Part shown: positions 17,363-27,253 of the stretch, piece after piece
How positions within the stretch are numbered: position 1 is the stretch's first letter
Layout: the number at the start of each line of letters is the position of its first letter
Assembly (NCBI RefSeq): GCF_038096165.1
Contig: NZ_CP151076.1
Coordinates: 3,903,501 to 3,967,500, forward strand
Length of the DNA: 64,000 nt
Source of the DNA: Pseudomonas sp. G.S.17
GTDB taxonomy: Bacteria; Pseudomonadota; Gammaproteobacteria; Pseudomonadales; Pseudomonadaceae
Direction of reading: 5' to 3'
Translations under genes and position numbers: made by a program
Notes under the pieces: generated by a model
What the model saw: only the letters and a program-made list of their open reading frames with translations
Database searches by the model: none
What the model was told of the DNA's origin: nothing

Positions 17363-20300
17363 TCATTTTCTTCCAGAGTTTTTAACTGATCGAATATCTT
17401 CAGGGATTTTTTTTAGCATGACAAATTCTGGTTTGCCAGGAACAGGTCCCCAATGCACACGCTTCTGATTAGCCCCGGGTGGTGTCGTAGTTTGAAGCTT
17501 GCGTGGCAGAGTTGTTGTATTAACCGAACTCCCGCCAGCAGAACCCTCGCTGGATGATTTTTGCTGCTGCATCCAACCAGGCTTTGCAGAGTACTGATTC
17601 TTCCGCCCCCCAAACATCTGCGTCGCTCCCCTCCCAACCCCCAGAACAGCGGCCCCAAACAACGCGATCCCGCCCACGATATACAACGCACTTTTGGTAG
17701 TCTGGTCTTCAACCTGCGTACCAGCAACGATTGCGCCTGCTCCGGCTACAGCTAACACCAAAGAAAGGATGCCAAGGCCGAAGTGCCCCGTCGGATCGCT
17801 ATGGTTCACCGGATCTCCCTTGCAATACATATAGCCGTTCAAACCGCCCTCGCCGAATGGACTCAAACTGTCGGGGGAGTGAAAGCGCATCAGGGCCGGA
17901 TTGAATGCCCGGTAGCCGTTGCCCAGCAATTGCCATCCGGTGTCGCCTTCACTGAGCTCGCCATTGAACCCCAAGGCCGTGGAAATCGGGCTTTCGCCAG
18001 TGCCGTGGCCATAAGCGCTGTAGACAATATCGTTGGCAGGCGCCCCCGGCGAGATCTCGCTCAGGACGGTTTGTTGCAGGCTGGTACCCAGCAATACCGC
18101 GCCGTCGCCGTGTCGCTCGGCCAACAACTGATCCGCGCCGCGCATGAACGTGCGGGCAAGATCCCCATCGACCTGGTTGGCAAGTTCACCCTCACGGTAA
18201 AAACGTTGCTGATCGGTATCGTTGGCCCCGCCTCTGGCGACCCGGTCCAACGGGTCATAGTGATAATCGCTCTGGGCACCGTCATCTGGTGCGCTGACTG
18301 TCATCAGCCGCCCCAGCGCGTCGTACGTCAGCGTGCGCTGTTGCTCGTCGAGGATAAGGTTTCCATCGGCGTCATAATCCAGCAGGATTTCAGCCGGGTA
18401 ACGCGCGCTGTCACTGTTGGTAATTCGCCGCAGCTGGGTCGGGTCCAGGGTGTCATAGCTATAGCTGGCAAGGTTGTTGCCATTGACCGAGTTGGTGCGC
18501 ACCAACGTCAGATTGTCCAGTGCGTCAAACTGGAACACCTGCCCGGTAATGGCCTGGCCGTAAGGATCGACTGGCAGTTGGCTGCCAGCGCAGGTATAGA
18601 GCTCCAGTCGGCCGCGCGGATCATAGCCGTAGGTTTCGTTGCGCAGCAGCGTGTCACCTTCTTTCAGTGTGCGCTGGATCACCGCATCGACTGAGTTGTA
18701 CTCCTGCTCCAGGCTCTGGCTAATACCATTGAGGTCGAACTCCCGCCGGATCTCGCGGCCGAGCGCATCGTAGTGCAGCGTTGTCGCCAGGCTGCGATCG
18801 CCCTCCCTGGTATTGATTTCTTTTAACCGTCCCAAAGCGTCATAGCTTAACGTCGAGATCAGCGCTCCCAGATCGGTGCCCTCAAGTCGTCCGGCCCGGT
18901 CGTAACGATAATTCTGGATCTGACCCAGTACGTCCGTGTATTGCAGCAGCCGGCCGTTGAGGCTGTAGACATAGTGCATGCTCCGCGTATCGCCGCCGGA
19001 CTGCCGACATGTCTCGCTTTTGAGTTCGCCAGTGCTGAAATAGCTGCGCTCCAGACCCTGACCTGATTCCTCGCAACTGAGCAGTCGTGCGTCTTTTTTG
19101 TCGTAGTCATACTGCGCAGTGAGGCTATCAGGGAGATAGCGGTGCAACGGCTCATCACCCAGCGAGGGCAAGTAATCGTAAGTGATTAGCTGGTCGCTGG
19201 GTGTGGTAACGCTGCTGGGCTGCGTCTGTCCAGGGTCGTAGCTGAACACCTGCTTGCGCCCGCCGACTACCGATTCAGTTTTACGCCCCACCCCGTCAAA
19301 TAACTGAGTGCCCAGCTCGATATCGTTGACGCTGATGCTGGTCGGCAGATCATCCTCACTGTGCTCGGCATAGGTGCGCTTGACCACGGCACCGCCGGGC
19401 AAGGTACTTTCGATCAGCCGGTCAAAGGCGTCATAAGCAAAGAGCGTTGTGTTGGTGCGCGCATCGACTTCCCTGGCGGTCCGACCCAGGCCGTCATAAA
19501 AATACTGATGCACGCTCAGGCTTTTCCCCTGTGTATCGAAGCGTTCAACCCGACCGGGTTTCTCGAACAGGGTTTGCCCGGTTTCGGTGACCCCGCCTAT
19601 TGCGTATTCCGCCTCTGGGTCCTCAGGTTCCTGGCGCCAACTGCGGGTGATCGGCCCTTTGGATGCCAGGGTTCCGATCGGGTCCGTCTGCGTATACTCC
19701 ACGACGTCGTCCGGCCCTCTCACACTCAGCTGCTGCCCCCAGTCGTCAAATTCGAACAGACGCCGCAGCGCCAATTCCTCCGTGCCCAGCCAGTCGCAGT
19801 CGGTCTCTACGACGATATTGCCGAAGATGTCGTGGCCCGCGAGGTAGGTGCGGCGATAGACCTCAGGCTTTTCGCCATCCCGATCCTGACGCTCTTCAAG
19901 AATGGCGCGGTTCAGGCCATCCACTTTGGTGCGCACCCTTACGCCCTTGACGTCCACCCTTTCCTGGATTGCCTGCTGCCCATCCAGCGAGGTCAAGGTG
20001 TAGGCGTATTGACGTGACGCGGCGAACTCGGTGTCGGGCGCGACGGTTTCCTCGATGACCCGGCCCAGGACGTCATAGACGTAACTGATCTGAACATCGG
20101 TGTCGTTTTCATAGTCCAGCAGCACTTCGCCGTTGAGCAACGAATGTTGTCGGGTCCGTGTTTTAGCCGCGCCATCAAACGCGGTCAAAGTTTCAACAAC
20201 TTGATCCACGGTTTCCCCGGCCAAAGCGCTCAGGGGCGTGCTGTAGCTGAACCCGATGATCGAGGTTTTGCCGTTGAGGGTTTCGCTGAGGCTTTTCGGC

Positions 20301-21898
20301 CGACCATGCAGCGCCGGATCTTGCGGTGCGTCGTAATAGTCGCGCTGGGTGTATTGCAGCGCAGCGACATGGTTGTCATCGCTGCTGGTCAGGGTTTCTT
20401 CGGCCAGCACCAGCCAATTGCCGACGCCAGTGGCATTCTCCAGCGGGGGCAGCAGCTGGTAGGTGAAGGTGTTGCGCAAAGTGGCGGCGTGTCCGTAGTC
20501 CGATGTTGCCGGATACGTCGTGTGTTCGTGCTGGTTGCGTACAAACTCCTCCGGGTCCGGCGGACAACCCTCGGCGCCGTCTTTGGGGTAATAGCTGAAG
20601 GTTTCGCAGATGCCATTGGCCTGGACCTGTCTGGTCAGGTTGCCGGACTCATCGTACTCAGTGCTTTCAACCTCGATGCGCAACCGGTTGGCATCGTTGT
20701 CCAGTTCCCAGCGGGTGGTGACGGTTTTCGGCAGCTGGAACTGCGGTGGTTGGTTGTCGAAATTGGTGTCTTCGGCGTGGTAATCGGTCAGCACCCGTTT
20801 GACGCAGTGCTGCTGCGTCGTGACTTCTTCAGTGAGCAGGTGGAACCGGTTGAACGTGCGGGTCACCGTGCGCAAGGTGTTGCTGCCGTCTTGCAAGGTG
20901 GCGACCGAGCCATAGTCATAGTTATGGTCGACGTTATAGAGGTTGTCCTCGCCATTGTCGTCCCAGTATTGCAGGGCGTTGTGGCCAAGGAAGTTATTGT
21001 CGGTGTAGCTGTAGTTCACCTCGATCATAGGTTGCCCAAAACCGGGGTAGCTGCGGTGGCGATTGACCCGGGGCAATGGATCACGCGGCGCGCCGGGAAA
21101 GACGTGGCCCTGATCGAAATACTCGATGGTTTCCCGCCCACCCACCGGGGTCTGGACTTCAACCAGGCAGGTGCGGCCAAACACCTGCTTGTAGCTGAAA
21201 CGCCAGGAAGCTTTCTCCGGCGTTGGCAGGATGATGGCGGTGACTTCGCCGTCGCCATTGAGCTTCATCTCGAAAGTGGCCAGCGGCCCGCCGTTGGGCC
21301 CGCTGTCCGGATGCAGGTGCAGCTTGACGAACGAACCGCCGGGATCGCGCTCAACGCGCAGCAGCGTGGTGAAGGCATCGCTGACAGTACTCAACAACTG
21401 GCCGCCGTTGAACGGGACATACGTCAGGCTGACGGCATGGCCCGAAGGCGAGCCGATCGTACGGGGCAAGGCGACCCGTTGCTTGCTGCTGCCGCCAGTG
21501 ACCAGGATCTCTACCAGCCCGGACTTGTGCACCACGCGGTAAGTCTCGTTGCCCTCGTCATGGAAATGGAACGTGTCGAGTTTTTTCTCCTTGATGTCCG
21601 GTTGGCCTCCGCTGCCGGTGACCTTGAAATTCTCGCCGCTGCTCAGGGCCAGCATCTGGTCCTCTGGCGTAAACTGCGACAGGTTCAGGTTCCAGCCCAT
21701 GCCGAAGCCGGAATCGATCACGTTCAGCGGGTTGAACTGCAACTGCAGCGGCACGGCCGGACCGCAGAGCCGGTTGCTCTTGAGTTCCGGCATGTCCACG
21801 GACACGGTGTATTGGCCCGTGCGCGGATCGACCCCGACCATCATGAAACTCATGAAATTGAACGCATTGGAATGAATAACGCTTGAAGTAGTCATCAT
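17363..21898 (-). CDS. Rhs/YD-repeat protein 1 (TccC-like cocoon, unknown tail)
   Basis: The protein has 1511 residues. After an N-terminal segment (VDPRTGQYTVSVDMPEL) come many YD-type repeats (YVYDVLGRVIEE, YFYDGLGRTAREVDARTNT, FAYDAFDRLIES, YRYDRAGRLEGTD, LSYDALGRLKEI). The Rhs core signature LLGNGYRAFNPALMRFHSPD..PFGEGGLNGYMY ends at DPTGH near residue 1365. The variable tail has two hydrophobic stretches (LGILSLVLAVAGAGAIVAG; SALYIVGGIALFGAAVLG), then about 85 polar residues ending KNSGRK. No known toxin domain or immunity gene is seen. GGAG precedes the tandem ATGs. Tail codon use is poorer in G/C than the core. Confidence 0.88.
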   Translation of the reverse strand: MMTTSSVIHSNAFNFMSFMMVGVDPRTGQYTVSVDMPELKSNRLCGPAVPLQLQFNPLNVIDSGFGMGWNLNLSQFTPEDQMLALSSGENFKVTGSGGQPDIKEKKLDTFHFHDEGNETYRVVHKSGLVEILVTGGSSKQRVALPRTIGSPSGHAVSLTYVPFNGGQLLSTVSDAFTTLLRVERDPGGSFVKLHLHPDSGPNGGPLATFEMKLNGDGEVTAIILPTPEKASWRFSYKQVFGRTCLVEVQTPVGGRETIEYFDQGHVFPGAPRDPLPRVNRHRSYPGFGQPMIEVNYSYTDNNFLGHNALQYWDDNGEDNLYNVDHNYDYGSVATLQDGSNTLRTVTRTFNRFHLLTEEVTTQQHCVKRVLTDYHAEDTNFDNQPPQFQLPKTVTTRWELDNDANRLRIEVESTEYDESGNLTRQVQANGICETFSYYPKDGAEGCPPDPEEFVRNQHEHTTYPATSDYGHAATLRNTFTYQLLPPLENATGVGNWLVLAEETLTSSDDNHVAALQYTQRDYYDAPQDPALHGRPKSLSETLNGKTSIIGFSYSTPLSALAGETVDQVVETLTAFDGAAKTRTRQHSLLNGEVLLDYENDTDVQISYVYDVLGRVIEETVAPDTEFAASRQYAYTLTSLDGQQAIQERVDVKGVRVRTKVDGLNRAILEERQDRDGEKPEVYRRTYLAGHDIFGNIVVETDCDWLGTEELALRRLFEFDDWGQQLSVRGPDDVVEYTQTDPIGTLASKGPITRSWRQEPEDPEAEYAIGGVTETGQTLFEKPGRVERFDTQGKSLSVHQYFYDGLGRTAREVDARTNTTLFAYDAFDRLIESTLPGGAVVKRTYAEHSEDDLPTSISVNDIELGTQLFDGVGRKTESVVGGRKQVFSYDPGQTQPSSVTTPSDQLITYDYLPSLGDEPLHRYLPDSLTAQYDYDKKDARLLSCEESGQGLERSYFSTGELKSETCRQSGGDTRSMHYVYSLNGRLLQYTDVLGQIQNYRYDRAGRLEGTDLGALISTLSYDALGRLKEINTREGDRSLATTLHYDALGREIRREFDLNGISQSLEQEYNSVDAVIQRTLKEGDTLLRNETYGYDPRGRLELYTCAGSQLPVDPYGQAITGQVFQFDALDNLTLVRTNSVNGNNLASYSYDTLDPTQLRRITNSDSARYPAEILLDYDADGNLILDEQQRTLTYDALGRLMTVSAPDDGAQSDYHYDPLDRVARGGANDTDQQRFYREGELANQVDGDLARTFMRGADQLLAERHGDGAVLLGTSLQQTVLSEISPGAPANDIVYSAYGHGTGESPISTALGFNGELSEGDTGWQLLGNGYRAFNPALMRFHSPDSLSPFGEGGLNGYMYCKGDPVNHSDPTGHFGLGILSLVLAVAGAGAIVAGTQVEDQTTKSALYIVGGIALFGAAVLGVGRGATQMFGGRKNQYSAKPGWMQQQKSSSEGSAGGSSVNTTTLPRKLQTTTPPGANQKRVHWGPVPGKPEFVMLKKIPEDIRSVKNSGRK

Positions 21899-21911
21899 TG
21901 GCTCCGTTGAG

Positions 21912-23093
21912 CTATTGCAGATTGAGCATCAGCCGATTACGACTATCGTCAATCGTTGGTGCATCAAATCCAATTTGCACACGGTGACGGTTACCCTCTT
22001 CATCAAGCAGGACAAAAATAACCGGGCGATCCAGGATACGTCTGAACATCTTCTGCTCATCGCCTCCCGCCATTCCATCATGCCAATACGTCATATCCGG
22101 CGCCCGATGCAGACTGACAATCAGTTGCCCCGGTGAAGGTTCTTTATTCAGTACAAAGTCTCGATCAACGTCATCGAGAGATAAAACGCCCAACAGCGCC
22201 CGATAATAAATATCGAACGATAATCCATCGGGAGGCGCGTTATTGGCTCTAAACGGGGCGGGGTAAAATGCATAGCCGGTATAACTAAAAAACGTTTCTT
22301 CACAGTACTCACTCTCCCACTGAACAGTGGAAGTATTGCTCTCTATCTTCAACGTTGCGAACAACACGGGATAAGTACCCAAACGCATATAGCTCAAATG
22401 CCAGTAATCAATCGAGTCCAGGTAAAAACTGAAAGGATCCGGGTTTTCAGGGGGACCATCATTACCCACCCCATTGAAGGCACGGTCACGGACCAGTTCA
22501 TAGTGAGCAGCATTCAGAACCGGAGGTTTAACCCCGTGCACCGTGAGTTCGCCTTCCCCCCCTATGTTTGCGCCATTGGAACGCCAGGTTGTCCCGTCAT
22601 CGGCCTGAAATTCCGCATAGAAGGTCTTGCTCCCCTCAACCGCCATATGGACATACAGTTCACGGTAGCGGGTGCCGTTGTTTTTAGGGGCAGGTAACGC
22701 ATGTCGGGCATTTTTTCCTGCCAGCGTTGCCGAGTACAAACTGAATCGATTGGGGCGGGTGTGCGCGGCATAAGGCAAATCGCTGCCATACTCGATTCCC
22801 TCCTGAAGATCATCGATAAACCTGACATGGCCATCGCTGAACTTTTCCACCAGGCGCAAGGTTGACAACTCAACATCGCTGACCGGTACGTGCAGCTGCT
22901 GGCCGTCGACTTCGATGGTCTTGGTTTCCAGGGTAATGACGATGGGAATCTGCTGAAAACCGTTGGCATAGCCCTGGGCCAATACACCTGGTGGGCTATT
23001 GGGCGCGCTGATGGAGAACTCCTGGAGATCTTGCCAGCGCGGGGGGAATGTATTCGGTCTCAAGCGGCTGCAGATTGACGATGCTGTAGCCAT
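21912..23093 (-). CDS. C-terminal part of the third P47-like protein, out of frame
   Basis: An open frame of 393 residues whose first about 20 residues (MATASSICSRLRPNTFPP) look like out-of-frame translation and lack a ribosome site. From RWQDLQEFSISAPNS onward it reads as a natural continuation of the protein in 22996-24858; dropping one base in the G6 tract at 23041-23046 fuses the two into 981 codons. The region contains GYANGFQQIPIVITLETK, a strand pattern I associate with beta-domains in Pseudomonas surface or toxin-linked proteins, and ends DSRNRLMLNLQ just before rhs1. Function unknown. It may instead be an independent gene with a start I cannot see. Confidence 0.6.
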   Translation of the reverse strand: MATASSICSRLRPNTFPPRWQDLQEFSISAPNSPPGVLAQGYANGFQQIPIVITLETKTIEVDGQQLHVPVSDVELSTLRLVEKFSDGHVRFIDDLQEGIEYGSDLPYAAHTRPNRFSLYSATLAGKNARHALPAPKNNGTRYRELYVHMAVEGSKTFYAEFQADDGTTWRSNGANIGGEGELTVHGVKPPVLNAAHYELVRDRAFNGVGNDGPPENPDPFSFYLDSIDYWHLSYMRLGTYPVLFATLKIESNTSTVQWESEYCEETFFSYTGYAFYPAPFRANNAPPDGLSFDIYYRALLGVLSLDDVDRDFVLNKEPSPGQLIVSLHRAPDMTYWHDGMAGGDEQKMFRRILDRPVIFVLLDEEGNRHRVQIGFDAPTIDDSRNRLMLNLQ

Positions 23094-24858
23094 ATTGAGC
23101 TGGCCATTCCGGGCCGGGCGAGGGCAATTCGCATACCACCACGCTGATCATCGATGTAGGGGTTGCGGGCGCCGTGAAAATACCACTCTCCACTTCGCCC
23201 TCGCCCAGAACGCGCCAGCCAAGCAAGGCCGGATCGATCTGGTCATTCAGCTGCTTGAACTCTATGGTTTCCCGTGGACGCAGTCCTCTCACATAATAAG
23301 GCTCAAGTTCCAGATAGTTTGGCTTGTTCAGCAACACGATGGTCGCTATCGCCAGCTCACCGCCCGGAGCGCTGATCTGGATTTTTTGCACCAGAATGGC
23401 TTCGGGCTGCACCACTGGCGGTGGGAAATAGTTTTGTTGATTGGCGTCTACAGGCTCCAGTCGAGCGCCTGCGGCGGGTTCAAGAATTCTGAATTGCAAC
23501 GGTCCTGATCCCGGAGTGCTTGCACGAATGGCGATGGCGGTCTGATCTGTGCCACTCCTGATCTGCACCAGCGGTGCGACAGACATGCTCTCGAAACGCT
23601 CGTGGACCAAAGCCGAAGCCTTCTGTACTTCGCCATCCTCGTAATAGCTTGCCGTCACCACCATGGGCAGGCGATTGCTGTACATGGTTGATTGGGCATT
23701 GGCCGTGTACACCCCCCCGCTTGAAGTTATCCGTCCCGGCGAACCGGGGAAATCCGGGCTTCTTGCAGCCCACTGCACATTGGCAACTACCGAGCCGTCG
23801 TTACGCCGGGCAACGAATGCCTGCTCCTGCTCAGCGCCGAGCATCACAGTGGAAGGCTGAATGTTCACTGAGGTTGGCGATTCTCTGATGTTGCCAAAGA
23901 TCGCAAGGTCATGAGGCTCATGCCGAGTGATCTCATCGAACCTGTTCTGATTGGGGAAAATCAGGCTTTTGAGAAGATCCAGCTGCTCCTCATCGACCAG
24001 AGGTCGCAGTCGCTGATCAACCATCAGGGCGGCCGAATACTGAGGCAAGCCACCGGCTTGGTCATCGGGAACCAGATAGGGAAAACCGGAACCTTCGATC
24101 GGCGTACCCGGCATGGATTCGCCATCCTGTACCTTCAGCCTGATAAACACGACCACGGCCCCGTCGCCAAAGTTAGCGGCCAGACGGTTATCGGCACCGG
24201 GAGCGCGTTGCACCCGGATCGCAAACCTTGTCGGGCTCAACGGGTTGTATTTATCAAGTTTCAGCATCCCGAGCACAAAGCGGCGCTGCGAGTTTTGCTG
24301 GCCGGCGAAATAGCGCTGAAAATACTCACCGATCTGCTCCTGGACGTTCTTAACACTGCCCAGATTACAAGTCACTTTGCTACCCAGGGTTAAATCCAGC
24401 GTAACGATGCCACTGCTGTCAACTTCGCCAGCTATGCTGTTGACACTGGCTTGCATACTGACATTGAAACCCATCACTTCGCTGATAGTGAACGAACTCA
24501 TTACGCTTGGCGGTACGCCTGCTGGGTGTCTGAAGCTCGTAAACGTGCCACCGACAATATTCATGGTCACTGTTAATACGGCTTCGTTCAGCGACGCTGA
24601 CTCAAAGGAAAGTGTCGGCACACCCAGGACAATACCGCGAAGTTCGACATGCTCACTATTGTCTCCAATATTACCCACCGGGAACGCTTCGCTGAAGGGC
24701 AGCAAAAACCGCAAGCCCTCAAAGCCCCGAATATATTGCTCTTTAATGAGACGATTCAACTCCGTCCGACTGAATGCCAGAATGGCTCCCCATCCGGACA
24801 TTACATTTCCTTGTTCAAGCCTGGCGAGCACGTTGACTAATGAATTGGAAAGCATCAT
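22996..24858 (-). CDS. Third P47/OrfX-like (TULIP) protein with Ig-like domains, likely frameshifted
   Basis: 620 residues from the ATG at 24856-24858 (AGGAG five bases upstream). It is a clear paralogue of the two upstream genes: it shares SGWGAILAFSRTELNRLIKEQYI near the N-terminus, VPTLSFESASLNEAVLTV, GIVTLDLTLGS, GEYFQRYF and RRFVLGMLKL. The C-terminal half has Big-type Ig-like units (VNIQPSTVMLGAEQEQAF ... GRITSSGGVYTANA). After ETEYIPP the frame shifts to ALARSPGVLHQRAQ and stops, whereas the +1-shifted frame continues sensibly. No signal peptide. P47/OrfX relationship is by pattern, not search. Confidence 0.6.
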   Translation of the reverse strand: MMLSNSLVNVLARLEQGNVMSGWGAILAFSRTELNRLIKEQYIRGFEGLRFLLPFSEAFPVGNIGDNSEHVELRGIVLGVPTLSFESASLNEAVLTVTMNIVGGTFTSFRHPAGVPPSVMSSFTISEVMGFNVSMQASVNSIAGEVDSSGIVTLDLTLGSKVTCNLGSVKNVQEQIGEYFQRYFAGQQNSQRRFVLGMLKLDKYNPLSPTRFAIRVQRAPGADNRLAANFGDGAVVVFIRLKVQDGESMPGTPIEGSGFPYLVPDDQAGGLPQYSAALMVDQRLRPLVDEEQLDLLKSLIFPNQNRFDEITRHEPHDLAIFGNIRESPTSVNIQPSTVMLGAEQEQAFVARRNDGSVVANVQWAARSPDFPGSPGRITSSGGVYTANAQSTMYSNRLPMVVTASYYEDGEVQKASALVHERFESMSVAPLVQIRSGTDQTAIAIRASTPGSGPLQFRILEPAAGARLEPVDANQQNYFPPPVVQPEAILVQKIQISAPGGELAIATIVLLNKPNYLELEPYYVRGLRPRETIEFKQLNDQIDPALLGWRVLGEGEVESGIFTAPATPTSMISVVVCELPSPGPEWPAQYGYSIVNLQPLETEYIPPALARSPGVLHQRAQ

Positions 24859-24890
24859 TGACACTCCTGTTAATAGTGAGCACGAGCCGG

Positions 24891-27248
24891 TTAGTTATCG
24901 GGCAATTCCTTGATAGTTTTCCAGTCAACGTAGGGCACGGGCAAAATGATGAATGCTCCGGCACTGGGGAAACCCGGCGGCGGTTCAACTTCCACAGTGA
25001 TCAACGAAAAGCGATGTGGACTTGCAGGATCAGCGCTATAAAGACCGGTTGTAGCATCGATGTTCCCGCTGCCTTTGAGCGTCCATGTACAGTTGAGGTC
25101 CACAACAGGCCCGTTGCCTATATCTACCTGTAGTTGCAGTTGCCCTTCTTCCAGCTCCGCATCTTCCTTGATAGTAATAAAACCGGTGGCAAGCCGGTGA
25201 ATGACCAGTACGTAAGACGAATAGATCATTGCGCCTTGTTTCACTTGCACTTCTTCCACCGTAAAGAGAGAAGCAGGCTTCTCCACCTTGGGAGGAGCAA
25301 TGTAGGTGTGATCGCCTTCCGGGAGGCTGCTCGGCACAATATCCGATCCCGTTTCAGGCCCGGCGATTGACCATTCAAGCGCTCCAGGCGTCCTGCTCCG
25401 AGCCGACATCTCACGCCTTTCCCCGGCCCCGCACTCCACTACCAACGGATTGAAGGAAATATCCCGAACCACCACGGTCACCAACGCGGAACTCGAATAC
25501 CCGCCCTTCCTGGCAGTGACCTTCACGCGACTGAAGAAACCCTCGATGTCAGCGGCTTGCGGTGCGGTGTAGATCAGCGTCTTGGCGTCGAAAATGCCAG
25601 GTTTTCCCGCACTGCCGGGAACAAGCGCGACATCCCATTCGAGGCCGGTGGTCGGAGGCGAAACGGCAAACTGCACGCCTTCGCCCGGCCCTGAAAGCGG
25701 TTCAACAGGGCTGAGCGTGAACGCCGAGACGTCGGCGCCGGTGGTACCGAAAATAATGACGTCACCGGGCAAATAGGCGCTCACCGAGCGCATGAAATGA
25801 TGGTCCCTGAACAAGATGCTGTTCAGCCGGAACACGTCCACATTTTTCAATGGCGAGACAAAGTCGTCCACGCAGCTTTGCAGTTGCTCGCACAACAGAT
25901 TCTCGACATAGCTGCTGATTTCCGCAAAATGTTCGGACACACCCACAATCCCTGCATAGTCACCCGGGGTTACCTTGTAGTAGGTCTGATCACCCTCGGA
26001 CGCGGGGACCCATGTCATGTCATTGGAAGCCTCATCAATGTGGAAGACGTAGCGTCTGCGCCACATCCAGAACGCGGGCAACGGAAAGGTATGCGTGACG
26101 CCGCCTGCTGTAGTGAGAGTGATGTCCTGGGGCTTTTGCCCCGTCCACTCCATGGTGAACGCATCACCCTCAAAGGTCAGGGTAAAACTGGCGCTGCCCG
26201 CCAGTTGCCCACCGGTGTCTTGCTCGGCCATCGGTGTATCAAGTCCACGCAGACGGAGATAGGGAATATGGGGGAGCTCAAAGGTTACTCCAGGCCCTTC
26301 GCGGGTCCCCTTCACGAGGCTCATGCTCGCAACAAACCCTGCGTCGGGGTCTGTGTAGGTGGTTTCGATTTCGCAGGGCGCCGTCGATTGCGTCATCAGC
26401 CGAAAGCCTTCTTCCACGAACTTGCGCATGAAGAATGCGTTGTCCAGCAGAATCGCGGTCGTACAGGGAGTTGCAGCGTCATCGGGAATCAAATAAGCCA
26501 AGTCGGCGTCTGTTGCCGGAAACGTGCCGGGATCCTCGCCCTTCATGGTAATAAACAGCAGGATTACGCCTGAACCATCATCCATGTCGTCGCCAGCCCC
26601 CAGAGCAACAGACTGGGTGCGGATCTGGACATTGGCAGGGTTCAGGTACTGCGCTTCTGAACTTTTGATCTCATTGAGGACAAATATCTTTTGCTCGTCA
26701 GGCAGTTTTTCGAAATAGGCCCGAAAAAATTCACCCCCCAGTCGACGCTTGTCCGGGTCCTGCGAGTAGGTCAAGGTGATTTCCGTTCCCTTGGACAGAT
26801 CAAACGCGATGCGCCCCTCGATATCAACGGTGCCCAATAACACGCTCAGGGACATACCCATCCGCAATTCAGGCCCGCCCAAAGTGTCGTAAGCAGCCAG
26901 ACTGATCAGTTCTTCAGGCTTGCCCATAGGCTCGCGGGTGGTGAGGTGCAATCCGCCGACGACTTTTACCACCAACTTCGCCGTTGAATATTTAACCGAG
27001 GCTTTCTCGAATGACAGTCGCGGACGATCAAGAACGAAATCCACTACATACTCGTGCTCATCCTGCGTAGAGGGAATTTTTGCAGTGATGGGTGTGAGGT
27101 AGCTGTCGGCACTGAATCTGGAAATATATTCCTGCGCCAGTAATGTATTTGCACACGTCTTATCGTAAGCCACAATCGCATTCCAGCCATTGGACTGCGA
27201 GCGTTCATTAAGCCTGGCCAGGATACTGGCTACCGATCGATTACTCAT
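24891..27248 (-). CDS. Second P47/OrfX-like (TULIP) protein with Ig-like domains
   Basis: 785 residues from ATG 27246-27248; an alternative GTG at 27257 would overlap the previous stop as GTGA. The N-terminal 300 residues carry the P47-type pattern: NGWNAIVAYDKTCANTLLAQ, RPRLSFEKASVKYSTAKLVV, GRIAFDLSKGTEITLTY, GEFFRAYFEKLP and KIFVLNEIKS. Residues about 490-780 hold Ig-like units (TGLEWDVALVPG ... IFDAKTLIYTAPQAADIEGF; LEWSIAGPETGSD). No signal peptide or TM helix. TULIP-fold P47/OrfX proteins bind lipids and accompany botulinum neurotoxin and PMP1 gene clusters. The role here is inferred from that and from the adjacent Rhs gene. Confidence 0.6.
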   Translation of the reverse strand: MSNRSVASILARLNERSQSNGWNAIVAYDKTCANTLLAQEYISRFSADSYLTPITAKIPSTQDEHEYVVDFVLDRPRLSFEKASVKYSTAKLVVKVVGGLHLTTREPMGKPEELISLAAYDTLGGPELRMGMSLSVLLGTVDIEGRIAFDLSKGTEITLTYSQDPDKRRLGGEFFRAYFEKLPDEQKIFVLNEIKSSEAQYLNPANVQIRTQSVALGAGDDMDDGSGVILLFITMKGEDPGTFPATDADLAYLIPDDAATPCTTAILLDNAFFMRKFVEEGFRLMTQSTAPCEIETTYTDPDAGFVASMSLVKGTREGPGVTFELPHIPYLRLRGLDTPMAEQDTGGQLAGSASFTLTFEGDAFTMEWTGQKPQDITLTTAGGVTHTFPLPAFWMWRRRYVFHIDEASNDMTWVPASEGDQTYYKVTPGDYAGIVGVSEHFAEISSYVENLLCEQLQSCVDDFVSPLKNVDVFRLNSILFRDHHFMRSVSAYLPGDVIIFGTTGADVSAFTLSPVEPLSGPGEGVQFAVSPPTTGLEWDVALVPGSAGKPGIFDAKTLIYTAPQAADIEGFFSRVKVTARKGGYSSSALVTVVVRDISFNPLVVECGAGERREMSARSRTPGALEWSIAGPETGSDIVPSSLPEGDHTYIAPPKVEKPASLFTVEEVQVKQGAMIYSSYVLVIHRLATGFITIKEDAELEEGQLQLQVDIGNGPVVDLNCTWTLKGSGNIDATTGLYSADPASPHRFSLITVEVEPPPGFPSAGAFIILPVPYVDWKTIKELPDN

Positions 27249-27253
27249 GATAA

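Noticed and set aside
20144..21886. 580-codon plus-strand frame inside rhs1 (and its 585-codon twin inside rhs2)
   Set aside because: Both are antisense to near-identical Rhs sequence, which explains why they resemble each other; there is no independent support.
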